Below, in pieces: positions 53,027-60,680 of a DNA stretch of 64,000 nt; within the stretch, counting starts at the first letter, position 1, and every line of letters starts with the position of its first letter. The stretch spans positions 2,418,001-2,482,000 of the forward strand of contig OZ254962.1 in assembly GCA_965276005.1 (NCBI GenBank), in the 5' to 3' direction. Made by a program: the position numbers and the translations under genes. The stretch comes from G965232465 sp965276005. GTDB taxonomy: Bacteria > Pseudomonadota > Alphaproteobacteria > JAQWUY01. The notes under the pieces are model-generated. The model worked only from the letters and a program-made list of their open reading frames with translations. It was not told the origin of the DNA and ran no database searches.

Positions 53027-54370
53027 TTACCCTTCTTTTTCCACTTTTGCCAAGCATTCTCGAAATGCCCCCAAAAAATCGTTTTTGCCAATGTCCGCAT
53101 AGGCAAACAAGGCGATGTCTTCTTCGCTTAATTCTAACAACCCCAATTTTTGTGCCGTATCCGTATCGCCGATTAACACATACCGCATCAGCTGGGACGG
53201 CAAAATATCTAGTGGCGTCAGCTGTTCCAAGTGCCCCACAGGAATTAACGCCCGATACGACCCGTTTAATGCGGGATCAAAATACTGTAATTTTTTGCGG
53301 TTAAACGCTGACAAGTGGACATTGAGTACAGAAGAAAACTTATCGAACCAAGGAATAACCCAGCCCAATGCTCGGGTTTCGGTGTGATCGGACATAATCG
53401 ATACCTGTGTGGTTGTTCGTCCCAAAAACGCTGTTTCGGCACTTACCGCATCGCCGGTTAAGATTGACCCGTTAATAATCCGTATATCGCTGCGACCCTT
53501 CGGGTTGGCAATAGCCGATATATCCGCCCCCACAGTGGTATGTACAAATGCCGGGGCGTCTGCCTCTGGACCAGCAACGGAGACGAACCTGTCGAAACAT
53601 AAGGTGCCTGTTTGTGCTAGTCGCCCGATATTTATCACATCTTGATAGCCGATTGTCCACACGGTTTTATGGGCGGATACGGGGCGTAAGAAATGAATGT
53701 GCGTCCCCACCATACCCGCCGGGTGCGGGCCGCTAAACCTTTCCACACGAACAGTGCCGCCAAATTCTGGCAATAGGGTATCGGGGGAGGCGGTTACGAA
53801 GGTCATACCATCGGTCAATCGGGACAACACTTCCGCTCCAACTTTTAAATAATTGGCATTGTCCCCATATGCCAACACCACTTCTTCATCCAGTGCCAAA
53901 GGGTTTGTATCCATAGTATTGATAAAAATAGCCTCCGGTCGCTGTGTGGGATCGGGCACATTGTCATAGGGACGGGTTTTTAAATACGCAAACAACCCGG
54001 ACTGTACCAGCATATCGACAACAGTATCCGCATCCGCATCACCAGTGAGAGGGGAAAATGCCTTAACGGGGGTATTTGCCCCATCGGATTCGATAACAAC
54101 CGATTGCAACGCCCGGCGGTGTCCCCGGTGTATGTCGATCACTTGCCCCGACACAGGGGCAACAAATGGCACCGCCACATTACTCTTATTTACATAAACA
54201 GGCTGCCCAACTTTAACTGTATCACCGACCTTAACTTGCATTGCCGGCTTCAACCCGTACACATCGATGACACCCCGTATGGCATACAAAGACGGCACAT
54301 AAGGCTTGATGGTCTTATCCTCAACCAACCCCATCACAGGTAAATCCATACCTTTTTTAAATTTCTTCAT
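53027..54370 (-). CDS. nqrA: Na+-translocating NADH:quinone reductase subunit A
   Basis: 447 residues, soluble cytoplasmic subunit. Start region GMDLPVMGLVEDKTIKPY and later FDRFVSVAGPEADAPAF fit NqrA. First gene of nqrABCDEF, which pumps Na+ while reducing ubiquinone; the full set is present in canonical order without gaps larger than 17 bp. The ribosome site is not obvious. Confidence 0.96.
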   Translation of the reverse strand: MKKFKKGMDLPVMGLVEDKTIKPYVPSLYAIRGVIDVYGLKPAMQVKVGDTVKVGQPVYVNKSNVAVPFVAPVSGQVIDIHRGHRRALQSVVIESDGANTPVKAFSPLTGDADADTVVDMLVQSGLFAYLKTRPYDNVPDPTQRPEAIFINTMDTNPLALDEEVVLAYGDNANYLKVGAEVLSRLTDGMTFVTASPDTLLPEFGGTVRVERFSGPHPAGMVGTHIHFLRPVSAHKTVWTIGYQDVINIGRLAQTGTLCFDRFVSVAGPEADAPAFVHTTVGADISAIANPKGRSDIRIINGSILTGDAVSAETAFLGRTTTQVSIMSDHTETRALGWVIPWFDKFSSVLNVHLSAFNRKKLQYFDPALNGSYRALIPVGHLEQLTPLDILPSQLMRYVLIGDTDTAQKLGLLELSEEDIALFAYADIGKNDFLGAFRECLAKVEKEG

Positions 54371-54730
54371 GTTGCGATCACTACCCGTTCAATTATCGAC
54401 ATATGATAACAATATCACACTTCGCAAGCATATTGCCACAAAAGCACATCAGAATCAAACAAAAATAAAAATTATTTTTTACCCGAAAATCCAATATTTA
54501 CAAGGCGGTTTTATCAAAGCGGCTGCATTAAAATAGGACAAAAATTGTCTTTTTTATAAAGAAAAATACAGTCGCTGCCGATATGGGCTATGCCGTCCAT
54601 TTTGTCAAGTTTAGTCGATGGGGGGTTTTACCGTGCTACAAACCAAAAAATGAATGGTATAAAATTTATTTCACATGACATATGCCGTATGTTGTAGTAT
54701 AATGTGGCTTTAAGATTAAGGAAAAAGCAC
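54371..54730. other. Divergent spacer between nqrA and the thioesterase gene
   Basis: AT-rich. Holds the thioesterase promoter at 54675-54703 and a weak hairpin with T-run at 54537-54555. No other gene recognised. Confidence 0.5.
54675..54703 (+). promoter_or_regulatory. Sigma70-type promoter of the thioesterase gene
   Basis: ATGACA (54675-54680), 17 bp, TATAAT (54698-54703); start codon 28 nt further on. Confidence 0.65.
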
Positions 54731-55150
54731 ATGACTCATAAAATATTTAGCGTTCAGCAAAAGGTACGGTTTCAACATACAGATCCGGCGGGCATAGTCT
54801 TTTTTCCCCGTTTTGTGGAGATGATGAATGCGACAAACGAAGATTTTTGGGAACACTTGGGGTTTCCATTTTCGAGTTTACACAAACGGGGGGCGGCTCC
54901 GATTGTCAATATATCTGTGGACTTTAAAAAGCCGGTATTTTTGGGTGAAATTCTGACTAAGTATTTGGAAATAACCCATATTGGCAGAAGTTCGCATACG
55001 CTGCACTATTGGTTTGAACGGGACGGCGAACGGGTACTGGACGCCAGCCAAACCAGTGTATTTGTTACATTACAAGCGGACGAATCGTTTGTCTCCGCTC
55101 CAATTCCCGATGATATAAGGCGGGCAATGCAGGCGTATTTAAAGGTGTAA
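54731..55150 (+). CDS. YbgC/4-hydroxybenzoyl-CoA-thioesterase-family protein
   Basis: 139 residues from the ATG at 54731, AAGGA upstream. The catalytic stretch FQHTDPAGIVFFPRFVEMM holds the Asp of the 4HBT hot-dog family, and the helix AAPIVNISVDFKKPVFLGE follows. Cleaves acyl- or aryl-CoA thioesters. Single gene with its own promoter; no tol-pal genes are adjacent. The hairpin-rich tandem repeat begins directly after its stop. Confidence 0.88.
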   Translation: MTHKIFSVQQKVRFQHTDPAGIVFFPRFVEMMNATNEDFWEHLGFPFSSLHKRGAAPIVNISVDFKKPVFLGEILTKYLEITHIGRSSHTLHYWFERDGERVLDASQTSVFVTLQADESFVSAPIPDDIRRAMQAYLKV

Positions 55151-55451
55151 GCGGTTGCAACCGCTGAGGGCGATAGCCCGATGTGGTGCAGAGCCGGGGG
55201 AGTGCGTGTGGTATTTTGTCGTGCGAAGCACGGTAAAATCCACCCCAAACGCACGGGGGGCGAAGCCCCCTAAACTTTGGTTGCAACCGCTGAGGGCGAT
55301 AGCCCGATGTGGTGCTCGATCGGGGGGGAAGTGCGTGTGGTATTTTGTCGTGCGAAGCACGGTAAAATCCACCCCAAACGCACGGGGGGCGAAGCCCCCT
55401 AAACTTTGGTTGCAACCGCTGAGGGCGATAGCCCGATGTGGTGCAGAGCCC
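55151..55451. repeat. Hairpin-rich tandem repeat, 126/129-bp units
   Basis: Unit starts are 55153, 55279 and 55408 (periods 126 and 129; third copy truncated after about 44 bp). Each unit holds several perfect hairpins with tiny loops: GCGGTTGCAACCGC palindrome, GGGC-GATA-GCCC, CGTGC-GAA-GCACG and GGGGGC-GAA-GCCCCC. Copies differ mainly in a short segment after gatgtggtgc. Frames through it are open on both strands only because the periods are multiples of three; I do not call a gene. Confidence 0.85.
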
Positions 55452-55517
55452 CCTAGACTCACGGACAAGCCACAAACTAATGACACTGTTTTACAAGACA
55501 TGCACACAAGACATGCA

Positions 55518-57326
55518 CTATGTATCCGCTGTCGAATAATTATAAGCGGTTGGGTTGGCGTTTACCACTGGATTATTGGCGACTATGTTTGTGCATTTTT
55601 TCTGGTGGGCAAGGCTGATGAGTACGGCGGTTGCCGCATTTAGTCCGGTTTGAAATGCCCCCTCGATCCAGCCCCCATAAAACGATACGGAATCGCCGGC
55701 AAAGTATACTTGTGAATCTTTTTCTGGAGTATGGGCTTTGATATAGTCCCAATATATGTGTTGCGTGTCTGTGTGTTGCCCCGGGTAGTTGACTTTAAAC
55801 GCCCCGTGGTACAGTTCGTCTTGCAGCCAAAAGATACTTTTTACATCTATCATGTGTTGTTTGACTTGGGCGATGGTTTTTTCTGCCCCCTTGATGCCCG
55901 CCAAAGTGTCTAGGATATAATGGGCTTTTTCCCTATCGCTAAGCGATTGCAGGGCGGATATTTTGTGGGCGTCGTCTTCCCAAGTATAGCTGATTAACAC
56001 CACTCCGTATCCGTCTGGGTCGTCTGGGTTGTAATCCAGACAATAAAACCCTCGACTGATGGTATCCGATTGAATATTGGGAAAGCACTCCGGGTCGTTT
56101 AGCCAAAATTTGGTTTTTGTTTGCACAAATATTTTTGTCGACGCCACTAAGTGCTGTTGGGCAATTGCCCGCAACTGATGGCTACCGAACACCGGCACAT
56201 GGGGTTTTATGTGTGTCGATTGCAAGCGGGCGATACCTCCTTGATAATGCACTTGTAACGCCCATGTGGGCAACGCACATATGATATAGTCGCAGGCAAT
56301 CTGTTTGTCGCCAGCGGTTAATAGATAGCGGTTATTGCCCGCATCATCGGTGATAATGTCTGTATGTATGGTCGATGATGTCATGTGGTGGATATTGTCT
56401 TTTACACATTGGTTATACGGTCCCACACGGTGGCGGGCGATGGTGTCGATAACCGATTGAATGCCGGCGGGGATAAATTGTTGGTCTGTTTCCAGTTCGT
56501 TGTTAAACAGGTTTAATTTGTGGATAAACGACACGCCGTAAAACGGGTTAAAGCCGCCGGATCCGACGCCCAAAGTCCCAAACAGCTGCATGTCTTGTTC
56601 CGTCCATTTTTCGCCGCCGGGGGGCGTGTCTGAGTGTTGAAAAATAACGCTGAGCGACGCCCGAAACGACAGCCCTTCGAAGCGGTCGATCCACTGTTGC
56701 CACAGGGGGATGACCGCTTGCGTTTGCTGTTGTTTTAGCATTTGGGCAATTTGGGCGGGGGCGGTTAGGGCGGTGCCGTCTGCGGTGACAAAACCTTCAT
56801 TAATCAGCGATTCCCACCCCTTTGCCACTTTGCCAAACATAGCGGGGGGCGGGGCGTCCGCTTGCCACACATAGCTTTTACCGTTTGTCCGCAGTAAAGT
56901 ATTGACTTTCCCCGGGTTGGGAAAACGGCTGGTATAGGCAATGTCGAACGCCTTCAAATAGTGAAACAATATCACCGACGAGATGGGAAACCGCATCGCC
57001 CCCATCTCCGCTAGTACCGGGTGGTTCGCATCGGTTTGACGGTCGAATGCCACCGAATGGCACCGCCCATAAGGGCGGGTTTGCACATCATCGGGGGTAT
57101 ATAGGTGGACATTCTTAACACCGGATCTCAACAGTTCATAGGCACTCACCACGCCGGCAGCACCGGTGCCAAGTATGGCAACGGTTATATTGTCATCCGT
57201 ACAGGTGCCTATCCCGTTGTTGGTGTCGATATCACGCATGTACTGGGCATAATCGAACAAAATATCCGAATATGGATAGTGTTTGGGAATGGCTAAATTT
57301 TCGGTTTCGATGTTTGGGCTGGTCAT
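55518..57326 (-). CDS. Flavin amine oxidase, tryptophan-2-monooxygenase-like
   Basis: 602 residues from the ATG at 57326 with AAGGGAG upstream. VAILGTGAAGVVSAYELLRSG is the FAD dinucleotide fold; AEMGAMRFP is typical of L-amino-acid oxidases/monooxygenases, and FAGDSVSFYGGWIEGAFQTGLNAA near the end matches tryptophan 2-monooxygenase. Such enzymes turn Trp into indole-3-acetamide (auxin route) or oxidise other amino acids. No amidase gene is beside it, so the product is uncertain. Own promoter upstream. Confidence 0.82.
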   Translation of the reverse strand: MTSPNIETENLAIPKHYPYSDILFDYAQYMRDIDTNNGIGTCTDDNITVAILGTGAAGVVSAYELLRSGVKNVHLYTPDDVQTRPYGRCHSVAFDRQTDANHPVLAEMGAMRFPISSVILFHYLKAFDIAYTSRFPNPGKVNTLLRTNGKSYVWQADAPPPAMFGKVAKGWESLINEGFVTADGTALTAPAQIAQMLKQQQTQAVIPLWQQWIDRFEGLSFRASLSVIFQHSDTPPGGEKWTEQDMQLFGTLGVGSGGFNPFYGVSFIHKLNLFNNELETDQQFIPAGIQSVIDTIARHRVGPYNQCVKDNIHHMTSSTIHTDIITDDAGNNRYLLTAGDKQIACDYIICALPTWALQVHYQGGIARLQSTHIKPHVPVFGSHQLRAIAQQHLVASTKIFVQTKTKFWLNDPECFPNIQSDTISRGFYCLDYNPDDPDGYGVVLISYTWEDDAHKISALQSLSDREKAHYILDTLAGIKGAEKTIAQVKQHMIDVKSIFWLQDELYHGAFKVNYPGQHTDTQHIYWDYIKAHTPEKDSQVYFAGDSVSFYGGWIEGAFQTGLNAATAVLISLAHQKKCTNIVANNPVVNANPTAYNYSTADT

Positions 57327-57371
57327 TGTACGCTCCCTTATACTTTTGTTGCGGGTATATTTTATATGTAC

Positions 57372-57401
57372 AGTATATACTATGTAGGTACATATTGTCA
57401 A
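57372..57401 (-). promoter_or_regulatory. Promoter of the amine oxidase gene
   Basis: On the minus strand TTGACA (57401-57396), 18 bp, TATACT (57377-57372), about 45 nt before the start codon. Confidence 0.6.
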
Positions 57402-57775
57402 TGTATTTAAAAATAATGTGTAACTCTTTGTTTTGCAACAATAAAATAATACATTGCAACAAAAAGACTATATTTTTTGACAACAATACCATTTCATAAG
57501 AACATAAAATGTAATATAATTTTGATGACAACAAATATGTATAGTGTTGTTTACGACGATTCGTATGTATTTCACGAATATATTATATATTTTGGCGATT
57601 TAGGTTTTTTGTTTCGATGGCATTCACGCATTATTAAGAGTACTTACGAATATATCCATGCCAACGAATATATATTGTATATAATACCAGTATCTTTAAA
57701 CATAGAAGTTGCAATTAGTGATTAACATATGTGTTTTTACGGGGTTGCAACTCAATAATCAGAGGAGATGGCACA
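57402..57775. other. AT-rich spacer before the S8 lipoprotein array
   Basis: No convincing gene. acgaatata occurs three times (57575, 57646 and 57664 regions). A frame at 57477-57725 lacks a ribosome site and has AT-driven codons. The array's promoter presumably lies here. Confidence 0.4.
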
Positions 57776-60667
57776 ATGTCGGTATTATCAAGAACCATAA
57801 TTATAAGTTTTACGGCTTTATTCCTAGTCGCCTGTGGTGACGGTGGTGGCGGTGCTTCGCCGGCAACCAGTGGCGACTCCGCTCGAGACGGTAGTAACAG
57901 CAACGGCGGCGGCAACACGGACGGCGGCGATTCTGATAATGACGGCGGCAACAACGGTGGCAACAACGGTGGCAATAATGGTGGAAATAATGGCGGTAAT
58001 AATGGCGGTAACAACGGTGGCAACAATGGCGGCAACAACGGTGGCAACAATGGCGGCAACAACGGTGGCAACAATGGCGGCAACAATGGTGGCAATAACG
58101 GCGGCAACAACGGTGGCAACAACGGTGGCAACAACGGTGGTAATAACGGCGGCAACAATGGTGGCAACAACGGTGGCAACAACGGCGGAAATAATGGCGG
58201 CAACAACGGTGGTAATAATGGCGGTAATAACGGCGGCAACAACGGCGGCGGCGGAAATAATGGCGGCGACGAAGATTCTGATAATGACGGCGACTCCGAT
58301 AATGATGGCAACGCTGGCGGCGGCAAACCTGATAGCGGTATTGTTTGTGCTAGCGATGGACAATCCCGTACTTATCAACCGCACCAAACTGCATCGGGTG
58401 CCAATCTTATAGCCTGCGATGGGGCGGGTCAGACAATTGCCATTTTGGAAGGCGGGGCGTTACAAAATACCCAATCGGAATACAAAGACAGAATCACACT
58501 AGGTATAAAAATCAAGGGCGGTGATTCCCCTACGGATAACAACAAACCTTTAACTGCTCCCACTGAGCGGGATAGCCATGCGGATATGGTGGCGGCTATT
58601 TCCATTGGCAAAACCTATGGCATTGCCCGCAAGGCAAACGCTGTCTCATATGCTTATGATTTTCCCGACAGGGGTCACGACAGAAACCATATTGATTTAG
58701 GGGGTATGTACACGGATGTAAAAAATCGCTCTGTGGTGGCGGTGAATAACAGCTGGGGAACAGATGTATCATTTAGACGCTTAATAACCGACGAAGGCTA
58801 CACGAAGGTAGCAGTCGACAGGTTAACAATTATCCAATGGGGATTAGCAGTCGATGAGGATGGCGATGGTACCCCTACAAGCCGTATAGCTATTGCCGGC
58901 AAATGCAGTTTTTATAAAGAATATATGGACCATATGGATCAGAATAAAGAAGTATATAACATGAATAGGGGACTTGTGTTGCGATCAGAACTAGAAAAAG
59001 TTTATGATATGCGATGTAAGGGCGGATACACGGACGAAGTAACCCGTGCGGTATACGAAGACTATCTCGGCAAGGACTTTATCCGTAAAATCGAAGCGGA
59101 CAAAGACAACGACCGGGACGCCCCTATATGGGTGTGGGCAGCAGGCAATGACAACGAAGAAAACGGCGGATTGCTAGCATCCGCCCCATCGAAACTCGAC
59201 AAGGTCGAGGACTACTGGTTGTCTGTGGTCAGCGTCTATTATCGAGAAGGCAACAGCCAATACAGACATGCCAGCTATTCAGCACAATGCGGACAAGCCC
59301 GCAAGTACTGCTTGGGTGCCGTATCCGAAGGGTCTAAACATATTCGAGACGGTGACCAAGAAAGCGAAAACGGCGGCACTTCAGGGGCGGCACCATCGGT
59401 AACCGCTGGGCTGGCAGTGATAAAACAGAAATTTCCAAACAGAGATCGCCGCTGGGCAAGAAAACGCATGCTGGTAACCGCATCGCACACCACCGCCGAT
59501 GGCAAAAAGTTGCGGGACAAAGACGGTAACATCATCAAACCCGACGAAGACGGATACTCAGATATATTCGGCAGGGGCATTATGCGTCTGGACTTGGCAC
59601 TTAAACCCGTAGGGCGGAGCTCTTTATCTGTATCAGGGGCAAGCTTAGGCAAATCACAAAAGTACCTTGTACAAAACAGCATGGTAAAATCATCACCCAT
59701 ATTTGGCGATGGCATCAAAAACGGATTGTCAACGATTACCGCCAAAAAATTCGATAGCATGGGGGCAGACTTCGACTACAACATGGGCGATAAAGCCTAT
59801 ACGACAACAAACGCCACCGTATCGACATTTTTTAACTTCGATGGCAAAAATGTATCCTATACCCCGACTGTTGCACCCATTGGCAACAGCAACCTAGCAT
59901 TTGTCGATACAAAACCCCATCGCTTTAAAAACTTTACCTACACAGAACAAACCATGCCGTTTATGCCACAAGTGCAAAATCGCAAATCTGAGCCGTTGTA
60001 CATGTCATACGCATACGGGGAAGACAAAGCCATAAACATAAGTATACCCAATCGCACAGATGGCAAACAAAGCGACTCCCTATCGTTACAGTTTGTATAT
60101 GGCAAAATGTCCCCAAGCCGCACATATGGCACTGCACACAGTGTCGGACTGCACACCGAACAAGGCACGGTTTTAGGCAGTACTTTTCAAGGGGCGTATG
60201 GCGGTATAGGTCGCACCAACACCGCTTATGTAACCCGCACCACCCATCGCCAATGGGGCGATTGGAATGTCCGTTACAATTCTGTATTCGGGGCAACCAC
60301 CAGCAACGGTGTTGGCGGGCGTAGCATACAAAACATATCCGGGCTGCTGTCCAGCAGCTTTAGTATGATTGCCGAAAAACAATACAACGCTGGACAATTA
60401 GGTTTTGCCCTGTACCAACCGCTACGGGTCGAGCAAGGCAGTATGGATGTGTCGTTCGTATCTGATATTGACAGCAACATGCAGCTATCGTACGACACCA
60501 AAGCTATAAACATCACCCCTAGTGGCAGACAGGTATCGTTTGAGGCGTACTATGATTTTGCCAATAGCCCGTTTACCGTAAAAACCCACTTTAGCAAAGA
60601 CAAACACCACATCAAAGGCAATGACGATACCACCGTGTTACTGCGGTATTTCAAGGCTTTCAAATAA
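57776..60667 (+). CDS. Subtilisin-like (S8) surface lipoprotein, copy 1, 25 GGNN repeats
   Basis: 963 residues from the ATG at 57776 (GGAG upstream). Lipoprotein signal ending FLVAC (Cys20), then a GGNN stalk of 25 units. S8 domain: GQTIAILEGG at the Asp position (Glu instead of Asp), SHADMVAAI (His), AVNNSWGT, VWAAGNDNEENG (oxyanion Asn) and GGTSGAAPSVTAGLAV (Ser). The last 380 residues are beta-rich and end LLRYFKAFK, possibly an outer-membrane-anchored or autotransporter-like part. Surface protease or, if the Glu disables it, a binding protein. Copy 2 starts 13 bp later. Confidence 0.85.
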   Translation: MSVLSRTIIISFTALFLVACGDGGGGASPATSGDSARDGSNSNGGGNTDGGDSDNDGGNNGGNNGGNNGGNNGGNNGGNNGGNNGGNNGGNNGGNNGGNNGGNNGGNNGGNNGGNNGGNNGGNNGGNNGGNNGGNNGGNNGGNNGGNNGGNNGGNNGGGGNNGGDEDSDNDGDSDNDGNAGGGKPDSGIVCASDGQSRTYQPHQTASGANLIACDGAGQTIAILEGGALQNTQSEYKDRITLGIKIKGGDSPTDNNKPLTAPTERDSHADMVAAISIGKTYGIARKANAVSYAYDFPDRGHDRNHIDLGGMYTDVKNRSVVAVNNSWGTDVSFRRLITDEGYTKVAVDRLTIIQWGLAVDEDGDGTPTSRIAIAGKCSFYKEYMDHMDQNKEVYNMNRGLVLRSELEKVYDMRCKGGYTDEVTRAVYEDYLGKDFIRKIEADKDNDRDAPIWVWAAGNDNEENGGLLASAPSKLDKVEDYWLSVVSVYYREGNSQYRHASYSAQCGQARKYCLGAVSEGSKHIRDGDQESENGGTSGAAPSVTAGLAVIKQKFPNRDRRWARKRMLVTASHTTADGKKLRDKDGNIIKPDEDGYSDIFGRGIMRLDLALKPVGRSSLSVSGASLGKSQKYLVQNSMVKSSPIFGDGIKNGLSTITAKKFDSMGADFDYNMGDKAYTTTNATVSTFFNFDGKNVSYTPTVAPIGNSNLAFVDTKPHRFKNFTYTEQTMPFMPQVQNRKSEPLYMSYAYGEDKAINISIPNRTDGKQSDSLSLQFVYGKMSPSRTYGTAHSVGLHTEQGTVLGSTFQGAYGGIGRTNTAYVTRTTHRQWGDWNVRYNSVFGATTSNGVGGRSIQNISGLLSSSFSMIAEKQYNAGQLGFALYQPLRVEQGSMDVSFVSDIDSNMQLSYDTKAINITPSGRQVSFEAYYDFANSPFTVKTHFSKDKHHIKGNDDTTVLLRYFKAFK
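57944..58243 (+). repeat. 25 x 12-bp GGNN-coding repeat
   Basis: Twenty-five exact GGNN codon units; synonymous third-base changes (ggt/ggc, aac/aat) vary between units. In-frame, so units can be gained or lost without breaking the gene. Confidence 0.95.
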
Positions 60668-60680
60668 AGGAAATAAACCT

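Noticed and set aside
55139..55643. Open frames on both strands across the tandem repeat
   Set aside because: Periods of 126 and 129 bp keep frames open by chance; composition follows the hairpins, and no ribosome site is seen.
57477..57725. 82-residue AT-rich frame before the S8 array
   Set aside because: No ribosome site, composition-driven residues (Ile/Tyr), no family resemblance.
57944..58243. CRISPR-like regular repeats
   Set aside because: Units are 12 bp, contiguous without spacers and in the reading frame of a lipoprotein.
57715..58326. Minus-strand frame of Leu-Leu-Pro-Pro repeats
   Set aside because: It is the complement of the GGNN-coding repeat; the plus-strand lipoprotein has a ribosome site, lipobox and S8 motifs.
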